Below, piece after piece: positions 61,301-64,000 of a stretch of DNA of 64,000 bases. The translations under genes and the position numbers were made by a program. The stretch's first letter is position 1, and the number at the start of each line of letters is the position of its first letter. Below the pieces are notes generated by a model. That model was not told where the DNA came from, searched no databases, and saw only the letters and a list, made by a program, of their open reading frames with translations. Location: positions 9,968,999 to 10,032,998 of the forward strand of contig CM055740.1 of assembly GCA_029465975.1 (NCBI GenBank), read 5' to 3'. The stretch is from Dallia pectoralis. Taxonomy: Eukaryota; Chordata; Actinopteri; Esociformes; Umbridae.

Positions 61301-62418
61301 TGCCTCTGTGTGTGTGTGTCTGCCTCTGTCTGTGTGTGTCTGCCTCTGTCTGTGTGTGTCTGCCTCTGTCTGTGTGTGTCTGCCTCTGTCTGTGTGTGTC
61401 TGCCTCTGTGTGTGTGTGTCTGCCTCTGTGTGTGTGTGTGTCTGCCTCTGTGTGTGTGTGTGTCTGCCTCTGTGTGTGTGTGTGTGTCTGCCTCTGTGTG
61501 TGTGTGTCTGCCTCTGTGTGTGTGTGTCTGCCTCTGTGTGTGTCTGTCGACACAACAATGTGCAAGCCAAAACAGAGGCAAACACAGAAATAACGTGACA
61601 TAAATTGTCAGCTACAGCTCGATTTTAGGTCAAAAAAGGATTTCAGAGGAACACATGTGTAAAAGGTGACGGCCTTAGAAGATTGGAGGTGTGGCTAAGT
61701 GGAAGCATAAGGCTTTCAGATAATACATTCTGTCCACCTATTGGATGAAATGTCACTGTTCTTCATTATGTTAATTTGAACACTGCAATATGTTCCTTAA
61801 ATATTAATGCATATAACACAGTCTATTTATAATATTAATCATATGCAAATGTTTGACTCATACCTGTTTAAGCCCCACAATACTTATCCAGATAACAAAT
61901 CTACAAATGTAATCACAAAATCACTTAAAATCAACCCTACATTTGGTAGAATTTCTTCCATGCATTCTTTCCACGTAGTGGGTGAAGTTAGCTTTAATGA
62001 CAGACCAACCGTTTACTTCAAATGTTTTTTGATGGCTGAAGTCACTAATAATTCTCAGAGAACACAGCACGACATACAGGAACATGCATTTGAAACGGTT
62101 GCTTAGGCGACAGCCAGAAAACGCCGTTCCGCACCTGCAGCACAAAGACCGGCGACTCGTCCAGCTCTTCGGTCACTGAGCCGTAGTACTCGTTCATAGA
62201 GAAGACTGGAGCTTCGTCGTTCTCATTGACCACGTTCACCACGACGGCGGCATAGTCCTCCCACTTTCCGTCCGACGCCAGCACCAGCAGCTTGTGCCTC
62301 TTGTGCAGCTCGTAGTCCAGAGGCTGGGCGATGAAGATGGTTCCCACCTCGGGCTCCATGTCAAACAGCCCTCCGTTGTTTCCTGACGTGATCTGGTAGC
62401 GCAGTTTGGCGTTGGCGC
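27796..62418 (-). CDS. Type III classic cadherin (CadN / Hz-cadherin-like), 3' part, 17 exons
   Basis: Spliced from 17 exons, the reading frame runs 1,684 codons to a TAG stop. The 5' exons lie upstream of 64000. The product is a single-pass plasma-membrane adhesion receptor. Visible modules by window residue: cadherin repeats 1 to about 655, primitive classic-cadherin region about 610-860, EGF 865-900, laminin G 900-1100, EGF 1105-1144, laminin G 1145-1310, two EGF-like modules 1325-1410, transmembrane helix about 1425-1447, p120-binding motif about 1470-1487, tail to 1684. The cadherin, EGF, LamG, EGF, LamG, EGF, TM order with a classic cytoplasmic p120 site is the signature of type III cadherins (Drosophila CadN, chicken Hz-cadherin), not of Fat or protocadherins, which lack that site. 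Homophilic calcium-dependent adhesion and catenin linkage are inferred from the family. Every exon has GT-AG borders and matching phases. The beta-catenin core is not recognisable. Confidence 0.93.
28390..28822. repeat. Purine/pyrimidine 20-bp array at exon 17 acceptor
   Basis: A GGGAAAGAGTGGGAGAGAGA-type 20-bp array (core about 28410-28765) sits immediately upstream of the last coding exon. On the gene's strand it is about 400 nt of almost pure pyrimidine merging into the polypyrimidine tract. The plus strand has no CT from 28392 to 28822, so the pre-mRNA has no AG there until the real acceptor. Confidence 0.9.
28823..30520. other. Intron 16, AT-rich part
   Basis: About 1.7 kb of AT-rich intronic sequence with no exon, tandem repeat or clear transposon. 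Confidence 0.5.
30520..31390 (-). mobile_element. Degenerate non-LTR retrotransposon (LINE) with YADDT box
   Basis: On the minus strand, about 31380 to 31300 translates as NVALAVGDSQIHLYADDTIL followed by PGPSLDTV, which is the reverse-transcriptase core with the catalytic Y-A-D-D-T motif. Later fragments (KTKCMLFN, then a segment on deciding INFGDVI-like words) are separated by frameshifts and stops. The lower-coordinate end, with GCCAGGTCGCTG and TGGTTAAATAAATAA, is the 3' end that I know from salmonid and pike LINE copies. The element lies in intron 16 in the same orientation as the gene and is dead. I place it with L2-like or related LINEs only loosely. Confidence 0.7.
31391..31667. other. 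Intron 16 start
   Basis: Intronic sequence between the LINE fragment and the exon 16 donor (CCAG|GTACAG). No feature is seen. Confidence 0.5.
31668..31822 (-). CDS. Cadherin window exon 16: half of TM helix and p120-binding site
   Basis: 155 nt. The exon opens with V-L-M-L-G-L-F-L-Y-S-C, completing the transmembrane helix begun in exon 15, then the stop-transfer WRKHNGLK. It ends with WEDIRENVLNYDEEGGGEED and Q, the conserved juxtamembrane p120-catenin-binding core of classic cadherins. In the family p120 controls cadherin stability at the membrane. The acceptor is CACCACCAG at the edge of a minisatellite, and the donor is CCAG|GTACAG. Confidence 0.95.
31825..32690. repeat. 39-bp minisatellite abutting exon 16 acceptor
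   Basis: About 22 copies of a 39-bp unit containing GAGAGATCAGGTCAGGTGG and AGGACAGAAGATTGGGTGG. The right-hand copies carry ATCACGTCAGGTGTAGG variants and slightly shorter units. The unit is 13 codons, so long frames stay open on both strands, but it lies in intron 15 and is not coding. It begins within about 5 nt of the exon 16 acceptor. Confidence 0.93.
32691..33850. other. Intron 15 spacer, no feature seen
   Basis: Unique AT-rich intronic sequence with short open frames of no recognisable product. Confidence 0.45.
33850..34700. repeat. 43-bp minisatellite with trimeric higher-order repeat
   Basis: About 20 copies of a 43-bp unit holding ACTCAACTGTGAATCAAGTC and TGTAAAACCCTGACCCATGC. The two bases after ATGC alternate regularly CACG, CACG, CAAG over the first 15 units, giving five copies of a 129-bp trimer. 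The array then decays into CTGAACTGTGC variants. Confidence 0.93.
34701..36000. other. Intron 15 spacer with CT microsatellite
   Basis: Intronic sequence with a short CT microsatellite (34978-35006). No exon is recognised. Confidence 0.45.
36005..36245 (+). mobile_element. Tc1-like transposon remnant, 3' coding end
   Basis: The plus strand reads CAGGTCTCAATCCGTTCGAG, CGTCTGTGGGACGTGCTGGA and CCAACAAGTCTGATCCACGG, which corresponds to the LNP-IE-LWDVLDQQV region after the last acidic catalytic residue of Tc1-family transposases, then TTGGTGCCAGATACCACAGG. The left part (ACATTATGACCACCTGC) is the terminal repeat of the same family in inverted order, so the copy is rearranged. It is the counterpart of the 5' remnant at 25.9 kb but need not come from the same insertion. 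Confidence 0.65.
36246..37490. other. Intron 15 spacer, no feature seen
   Basis: AT-rich intronic sequence without recognisable elements. Confidence 0.45.
37496..37675. repeat. Short AGCCTGGAGCGCTAGAGTAT array
   Basis: About nine degenerate units built from TAGCCTGGAGCGCTAG and AGTGCTAGAGTATAG words in mixed order. Unit length varies from about 14 to 20 bp. Confidence 0.8.
38380..38695. repeat. 20-bp GATGAAACCGGATAGAATCA array near exon 15 donor
   Basis: Repeats of GATGAAACCGGATAGAATCA (about 38400-38610) with older variants on both sides, and a flanking pair that includes CACGTGTAACCACA at about 38440 and 38627. It lies about 70 nt beyond the exon 15 donor inside intron 15. Confidence 0.85.
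38760..39010 (-). CDS. Cadherin window exon 15: EGF-like modules and start of TM helix
   Basis: 251 nt. It begins RCPPGHITKETSSG, finishing the cysteine-rich module from exon 14. It then encodes a complete EGF module (CASRPCRHGTCV, then YSCHCSEGYRGRHCEV) with the six-cysteine C-x-C-G-Y-x-G pattern, a short juxtamembrane linker, and the first half of the membrane helix, AFAISTCVLAFL. The donor is TTAG|GTAGCT. The split of the helix between exons 15 and 16 is phase 1 on both sides. The EGF likely spaces the adhesive head from the membrane (inferred). Confidence 0.94.
39011..41293. other. Intron 14, no exon seen
   Basis: 2.3 kb of intronic sequence with one short GA microsatellite (about 41033-41052). 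No tandem array of note, unlike most neighbouring introns. Confidence 0.5.
41294..41483 (-). CDS. Cadherin window exon 14: end of laminin G 2 and EGF-like start
   Basis: 190 nt. GCLRDLRLNGQPVPV is the conserved GC-hydrophobic-LNG ending of a laminin G domain, which fits the end of exon 13 (NRSFQ). It continues GVSPGCPTDACRNRQC and CVDLWRKHQCR, the first part of an EGF-like module finished in exon 15. The acceptor is CATCTCAG and the donor GCAG|GTACAC, phases 1 and 2. Confidence 0.93.
42008..43668. repeat. 25-bp minisatellite filling intron 13, abutting exon 13 donor
   Basis: About 65 copies of a 25-bp unit, GGTCAGTACTAGGGACAGTA plus CCAGT, with CACTAAT, AACTAAT, CAAT and TCAGCAC variants. 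Homogeneous AGTACCAGTGGTCAGCACTAGG copies are next to exon 13 and more diverse ones distal. The array starts about 9 nt after the exon 13 GT donor and fills three quarters of intron 13. Confidence 0.95.
43677..43941 (-). CDS. Cadherin window exon 13: laminin G 2, core
   Basis: 265 nt, 88 codons plus one base. It encodes VFQGLLAVFYNMGDGPYNL, then LDNGEWHDVELDRHGKEFTL and MVMLGNSFPLGHNRSFQ. NGEWHDVELDR is the W-H beta-strand signature of laminin G domains, and LGN...FQGC (completed in exon 14) is the usual end. The acceptor is GTATTTCAG and the donor CAAG|GTATGG, phases 0 and 1. Confidence 0.95.
43942..44370. other. Intron 12, exon-proximal part
   Basis: Unique intronic sequence. No exon or repeat is seen. 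Confidence 0.5.
44371..44965. repeat. 13-bp minisatellite CTACTATATCTCC
   Basis: About 45 copies of CTACTATATCTCC with CTCTC and CTCAC variants. A CCTTCTATTAACTCCC interruption recurs at about 44438, 44550 and 44750, marking internal duplications. It lies in intron 12. Confidence 0.93.
44966..46498. other. Intron 12, distal part
   Basis: AT-rich intronic sequence. No exon is recognised. Confidence 0.5.
46499..46665 (-). CDS. Cadherin window exon 12: laminin G 2, first part
   Basis: 167 nt. It opens EVPVLSFDARAHVQYQL and includes LQLQVRTNAPDGVLLNL and EQKEYIRLE. The LxxRTxxxxGxLL pattern is the classic first half of a laminin G domain. The acceptor is CTTGACAG and the donor GGAG|GTGAGT, phases 1 and 0. 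Confidence 0.95.
46666..47018. other. Intron 11
   Basis: 353 bp of unique intronic sequence with no other feature. Confidence 0.6.
47019..47199 (-). CDS. Cadherin window exon 11: second EGF module
   Basis: 181 nt, exactly 60 codons plus one base. LYDLGSPSESSGSAPGCP closes laminin G 1. Then NCVNVGVPSCGTRGHC, WDSFSCQCRPGYTGIHCED is a complete EGF module. The acceptor is CTCTCCTGCAG and the donor GACG|GTACGT. Confidence 0.95.
47200..47731. other. Intron 10 with possible tRNA-derived SINE piece
   Basis: On the minus strand, just after the exon 10 donor, CACCTGGGTTCGAGAC (about 47664-47679) resembles a tRNA B box. Part of an old SINE is possible but the A box is not clear. Confidence 0.3.
47732..47855 (-). 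CDS. Cadherin window exon 10: laminin G 1, last part
   Basis: 124 nt. It encodes RHLNGSQVLQLGGVNQSL, then FSGCLGNLLVDGE, the terminal LQLGG strand and the FxGCLxNLxVDG ending shared with CadN laminin G 1. The acceptor is TATTCAACAG and the donor CGAG|GTGAGA, phases 2 and 0. Confidence 0.95.
47856..48155. other. Intron 9, 5' part
   Basis: Intronic sequence with a loose ATCCATCC/CACCCACC run (about 47955-48045). Confidence 0.5.
48160..48750. repeat. 32/29-bp minisatellite in intron 9
   Basis: About 19 units containing CTCACTAGATTAGTATAG. Two length classes alternate: one with GAATGCATGAGG (32 bp) and one with TGCATGAGG (29 bp). The short class dominates the right end, where it decays. Confidence 0.92.
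49068..49195 (-). CDS. Cadherin window exon 9: laminin G 1, middle
   Basis: 128 nt. It encodes EVRLILDRCSRATVMETEG, then DSWAMTEDRSSCEVRGFTP and NRD. The paired cysteines (DRC and SSC) sit where CadN laminin G 1 has its disulfide. The acceptor is GTTCGTTTAG and the donor ACAG|GTAATT, phases 0 and 2. Confidence 0.93.
49196..49313. other. Intron 8
   Basis: 118-bp intron with a short GT microsatellite (about 49232-49251). Confidence 0.7.
49314..49435 (-). CDS. Cadherin window exon 8: laminin G 1, middle
   Basis: 122 nt. It continues ELIGGNPSLKINHGSGTLVL and NWHRLDVRSNGW. INHGSG and NWHRLDV are laminin G hallmarks. I chose the donor TTGG|GTGAGT over an upstream GAT|GTAAGG because it gives RSNGWEVRLILDRC, matching the length of the CadN loop. 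Both choices keep frame. Confidence 0.9.
49500..49855 (+). mobile_element. LINE 3'-region fragment
   Basis: The plus strand contains GGGCTTTCTCCCATATAGC, then CCGTTACCATGGAACGATTT and GACAAAGACACAGTCTTAAA, which translates as RAFSHIAPLPWNDLL and resembles the AF-x-x-AP-x-WN-x-LP segment after the LINE reverse transcriptase. It closes with a CTAGCCTCTGTGCATC and AATTAAGTAATTG 3' part. A degenerate fragment in intron 7, opposite to the gene. Confidence 0.5.
49856..50298. other. Intron 7 remainder
   Basis: AT-rich intronic sequence. No feature is recognised. Confidence 0.5.
50300..50372 (+). mobile_element. tRNA-derived SINE head (A and B boxes)
   Basis: TAGTTCAGAGGG (near 50310) resembles a tRNA A box, and GGTTCGAGTCC (50341-50351) is a perfect B-box match, about 31 nt apart as in a tRNA. 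A CCGGGTGGGTCAC segment follows. No cloverleaf acceptor stem closes, so this is read as the head of a SINE, ending about 3 nt from the exon 7 donor. Confidence 0.5.
50376..50590 (-). CDS. Cadherin window exon 7: end of EGF 1 and start of laminin G 1
   Basis: 215 nt. RCKCRPQHRGPECQQ closes the first EGF module. RSFLGNGYAWFPPIRPCFDS and HLSLEFITESEDGLLLYSG then begin laminin G 1, with the F-x-G-x-G-Y start and the E-DGLLLYSG strand typical of CadN-type proteins. The acceptor is CCATCACAG and the donor CTAG|GTAGGG, phases 2 and 1. Confidence 0.95.
50591..52786. other. Intron 6 with GT microsatellites
   Basis: 2.2 kb of intronic sequence with GT runs at about 50678-50700, 51164-51188 and 51645-51670, the last followed by a CA run (51674-51698) that could pair with it as a hairpin. 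No exon is recognised. Confidence 0.5.
52787..53061 (-). CDS. Cadherin window exon 6: primitive cadherin region and EGF 1
   Basis: 275 nt. LQSLLRVGVLQVPVDDCVHT and CRAEGGCSSHLSVSDIPTLV give the cysteine-rich second half of the non-chordate classic cadherin domain. CGCSTRDHVHRGCSSYPANP, CFNGGTCVDTLSGYR opens the first EGF. The acceptor is TCTCTGCAG, with a second in-frame CAG 6 nt later as an alternative. The donor is ACAG|GTGAGA. Confidence 0.93.
53062..53355. other. Intron 5
   Basis: 294-bp intron that happens to stay mostly open on the gene's strand, but GT-AG borders with matching phase 0 and the family alignment argue for removal. Confidence 0.7.
53356..53582 (-). CDS. Cadherin window exon 5: primitive classic-cadherin domain, first half
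   Basis: 227 nt. It encodes GITAREFIHSPVDERSRQDL, LSEHLSVRSGAIDVFSL and PEKLNAYLVGHGKK. ITAxEF...SxxxxLxxxLSxxLxV is the start of the membrane-proximal cleavage domain found in CadN and other type III cadherins. The acceptor is CTCCTTACAG and the donor GAAG|GTACAT, phases 1 and 0. Confidence 0.92.
53590..53876. repeat. About 50-bp CA plus AAAGGCAGACATAAACAG array before exon 5
   Basis: Five units, each an (AC)n run followed by AAAGGCAGACATAAACAGCG and AGGGAGAC, starting about 8 nt from the exon 5 acceptor. (AC)n length varies between units. The sense strand of the gene (TG/CT-rich) has no AG between 53882 and the acceptor. Confidence 0.92.
53877..54465. other. Intron 4, middle part
   Basis: AT-rich intronic sequence, no feature recognised. 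Confidence 0.5.
54470..54650. repeat. GGGTCAGGGTCAAAGAT repeat
   Basis: About nine degenerate 18-20 bp units of GGGTCAGGGTCAAAGATGG with GGTTAGGGTC variants in intron 4. Confidence 0.8.
54651..55898. other. Intron 4, 5' part with weak repeat
   Basis: AT-rich sequence. Between about 55520 and 55800 a roughly 60-bp module with ATAGCCAGACC and GCCCATTGGCGGAGGAGG recurs four or five times in degenerate form. Confidence 0.5.
55899..56083 (-). CDS. Cadherin window exon 4: membrane-proximal cadherin repeat
   Basis: 185 nt. YFTLDKNTGDLAVRQNTQVG and YSLRVTVSDGVWPDVVSGVK are the second half of the last, atypical cadherin-like repeat of type III cadherins (V-SDGVWPDVVS matches CadN). VHVRELEDRAIHSSASLRLTG leads into exon 5. 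The acceptor is CCCCTGTAG and the donor ACAG|GTGGGC, phases 2 and 1. Confidence 0.95.
56084..56382. other. Intron 3
   Basis: 299-bp intron of unique sequence. Confidence 0.6.
56383..56476 (-). CDS. Cadherin window exon 3: 94-nt exon of last cadherin repeat
   Basis: It encodes GRMLSTSLGKVYAPDPDDWD, then NKTYTLDSPGN. GKVYAPDPDDWDNKTYT is nearly identical to the membrane-proximal cadherin repeat of CadN-type cadherins and is a strong family marker. The acceptor is GTTGGACAG and the donor ATAG|GTATCA, phases 1 and 2. Confidence 0.95.
56605..56872. repeat. 23-bp GCTGCCGCTAGCTGAACACC array in intron 2
   Basis: About 11 copies of GCTGCCGCTAGCTGAACACC plus GGG in exact 23-bp steps (for example 56655 and 56678) with a single G deletion near 56700. 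Each unit carries a GCTAGC palindrome. Confidence 0.93.
56873..57635. other. Intron 2, 5' part
   Basis: AT-rich intronic sequence, no feature recognised. Confidence 0.5.
57636..59235 (-). CDS. Cadherin window exon 2: 1.6-kb exon with five cadherin repeats
   Basis: 1,600 nt, 533 codons plus one base. It completes one repeat (linker DINDNAPTF) and encodes four more, with linkers DLNDHVPRF, DENDHIPVF, DVNDNGPEL and DQNDN. Calcium motifs are clear: DREER-type, DRDD, DLDREL, DPDSG, DSDSD, LDRET and DRDS. Two linkers have H for the fourth-position N (NDH), a tolerated change. The last repeat is atypical, as is usual near the membrane region in this family. The final HHKEGQKDVYVYSRRG leads into exon 3. 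The acceptor is TCTTTCCAG and the donor CGGG|GTGAGT. Reading on upstream into the array would give a 1,343-codon open frame, an artefact because the acceptor and exon 1 fit in phase 0. Confidence 0.96.
59262..61555. repeat. 2.3-kb TCTGCCTCTGTGTGTGGG array in intron 1
   Basis: The exon 2-proximal third (about 59330-60035) is some 39 copies of an 18-bp unit, TCTGCCTCTGTGTGTGGG, almost without variation. The rest is the same TCTGCCTC core with TG runs of changing length and TCTGTCTG variants, in blocks that recur (for example 60630-60720 and 60905-61015). Most frames on both strands stay open, giving very long artefact proteins. It starts about 30 nt from the exon 2 acceptor. Confidence 0.96.
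61556..62134. other. Intron 1, exon 1 side
   Basis: AT-rich intronic sequence. No exon or repeat is recognised. Confidence 0.5.
62135..62418 (-). CDS. Cadherin window exon 1: cadherin repeat
   Basis: 284 nt. It encodes ANAKLRYQITSGNNGGLFDM, GTIFIAQPLDYELHKRHKLL, VVNVVNENDEAPVF and SMNEYYGSVTEELDESPVFVL Q, that is most of one cadherin repeat (calcium word LDYE, linker NENDEAP) and the first strand of the next. The acceptor is TGTTCCCAG and the donor GCAG|GTGCGG, phases 1 and 0. The phase 1 start requires an upstream exon beyond 64000. Confidence 0.94.
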
Positions 62419-62504
62419 CTGGGAACAGGGACCCAGGAATTATAGAGGGAAATGGGGATGGTTGTAATTGAAATGAAAACAAATTTATGAGATTTATTTG
62501 GAGA

Positions 62505-63005
62505 CTGTGAGTAAAGACTGGGTGTAAAGGCTGGGTGTAAAGACTGGGTGTAGAGGCTGGGTGTAGAGGCTGGGTGTAAAGAATGGGTGTAGAGGCTGGG
62601 TGTAGAGGCTAGGTGTAAAGACTGGGTGTAGAGGCTGGGTGTAGAGGCTGGGTGTAGAGGCTGGGTGTAAAGACTGGGTGTAGAGGCTGGGTGTAGAGGC
62701 TGGGTGTAAAGACTGGGTGTAGAGGCTGGGTGTAGAGGCTGGGTGTAGAGGCTGGGTGCAAAGACTGGGTGTAAAGACTGGGTGTAGAGGCTGGGTGTAA
62801 AGACTGGGTGTAAAGACTGGGTGTAGAGGCTGGGTGTAAAGACTGGGTGTAGAGGCTGGGTGTAGAGGCTGGGTATAGAGACTGGGTGCAGAGGCTGGGT
62901 GTAAAGACTTGGTGAAGAGGCTGGGTGTAGAGGCTGGATGTAAAGGCTAGGTGTAATGGCTTGGTGCAAAGGCTGTTTGTAGAGGCTGAGTGTATAGACT
63001 GGGAA
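62505..63005. repeat. 12-bp GGCTGGGTGTAGA / GACTGGGTGTAAA array
   Basis: About 41 copies of a 12-bp unit, GGCTGGGTGTAG or GACTGGGTGTAA, with the two forms interspersed in a non-random order. It lies in the intron upstream of window exon 1, about 85 nt from its acceptor. Open frames (LYTQPLHPVFTPS-like) are artefacts of the multiple-of-three unit. Confidence 0.93.
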
Positions 63006-63039
63006 GAGCAGCTGCCAAGAATCAAGTGAGGAAACAGGA

Positions 63040-63122
63040 GCTTTTGGGATGGTAAACCTTTGGGATGGTAAACCTTTGGGATGGTAAACCTTTGGGATGG
63101 TAAACCTTTGGGATGGTAAATA
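63040..63122. repeat. 16-bp TTTGGGATGGTAAACC repeat, 5 copies
   Basis: TTTGGGATGGTAAACC in exact 16-bp steps (63062 and 63078, for example). Confidence 0.92.
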
Positions 63123-64000
63123 CTAACTCATAATCTAAACCAAATATGAATCCCTAACCTATAACCTTACCAGTAAACCATAACTATTTAACCAAACCCA
63201 TCTTAACATGCTCAAAGACCCAGAAAACAAACACAGGGCGAATCAGCATACAAACTGGCTTTTTAGAAATAAACCAACACTCAGCTCATCAGTTTAATAG
63301 GAAGTTAAAAAGGATTTAATTTCTGATTTAGTCAGCCAAGTAATACCTTGTAGCGTTTGGTATGGAAGCAACTGCCGGAATACAGAAAGTTTTAGGTTGG
63401 GGAAAATAGTCTGGGAACAAAGCCGCACACTTCCTTGGAAGTCTGCCAGACAACATCCTTGCCAGGATGCTAACAGTGAATAATTATTTAGATGACGTAG
63501 ACTAGATATCCTCTCACTCATAAACCTGAGCCAATGAAGAACGAGTTGTTTAGAGTCAGTCAGGTCAGATTTAGGATTCATTTATGGAGTCAATTGAGGT
63601 CACAGTCGGAACACTTCGTTATCTTCCCCAGAGTGCTGGTTTGTCGTCTCATCGTCCTCACGACTGAAGGCGGCGCGTTTTAAAATGAAACGCCTTGTCA
63701 TTTATCACGAAACCTAAGTGTCCAGATGTGTCTGCTGCCATCTGTGCTCGAACCGTTTCGTCATTCAACAATGTCACGCTGTTTCGTATAAATAATGATA
63801 CGTCGGCTCGGGCAGAAACAGCCCGGCGAATACTCCTCTGGGTCGAGCACCTGACACATTCCACCACTACCAATCACTGTCTCCTACCACGGGATGAGAA
63901 GTGGTTCAATAGGAAAGTACATACCAACGGGTATCCATGGAGACCAGCCCAGTGAGTTAACGTTAGCCAGATAAAACAATCCTCTTGATATTTCCTGGCT
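63123..64000. other. Intron upstream of window exon 1
   Basis: AT-rich sequence to the window edge with short open frames on both strands. No exon that would join in phase 1 to the cadherin is recognised, so the preceding exon lies outside. Confidence 0.5.

Noticed and set aside
57550..61581. A 1,343-codon frame joining an intron 1 array to exon 2
   Set aside because: A consensus acceptor at 59235 in the right phase joins exon 1. The part upstream is pure minisatellite.

Overview
The window is vertebrate nuclear DNA, most likely from a teleost fish. It carries one large split gene with GT-AG introns, many fish-type transposon remnants (Tc1, hAT, a LINE with a YADDT box, a solo LTR, a fold-back MITE) and an exceptional load of micro- and minisatellites. 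The LINE 3' end and other interspersed repeats look like those I know from pike and salmonids, but this placement is from memory and tentative.

The only protein-coding gene I can support lies on the minus strand from 62418 down to 27796 and continues upstream of the window beyond 64000. I joined 17 exons. All have consensus GT-AG borders, all junction phases agree, and together they give 1,684 in-frame codons and a stop. The product is the C-terminal part of a type III (non-chordate-style, CadN/Hz-cadherin-like, 'neural-cadherin-like') classic cadherin. In order it has a run of cadherin repeats, the primitive classic-cadherin membrane-proximal region, EGF, laminin G, EGF, laminin G, two more EGF-like modules, a transmembrane helix split between two exons, and a cytoplasmic tail. 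The tail has a textbook p120-catenin (juxtamembrane) motif, DIRENVLNYDEEGGGEEDQ. The last exon keeps the start of the catenin-binding region, but I could not find the usual beta-catenin core (YDSL.../YEG.../SLSSL).

From 1 to about 27.5 kb lies the 3' flank of this gene. I see no convincing gene there. It holds a telomere-like 19-bp array, a GAGACC/GGTCTC palindromic patch, a solo LTR with a 5-bp target duplication, CA-rich arrays (9.95-11.33 kb), an indel-free 24-copy 49-bp array (13.1-14.3 kb), a 10-bp array with long-range order (14.4-15.6 kb), a G-rich purine array (16.2-17.0 kb), a 13-bp array (19.3-20.4 kb), a fold-back MITE, a roughly 700-bp hAT-like element and a Tc1 fragment.

From 27.8 to 64 kb nearly every larger intron holds its own private minisatellite. 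Several abut splice sites. The arrays just upstream of exons 5, 16 and 17 (numbered within the window) are pyrimidine-rich on the sense strand and free of AG dinucleotides for about 300, 820 and 430 nt. They therefore form very long AG-exclusion zones ahead of the true acceptors. This splice-site and minisatellite architecture, the divergent cadherin tail and the higher-order arrays are the most unusual things here. By eye roughly a fifth to a quarter of the window is tandem repeat.
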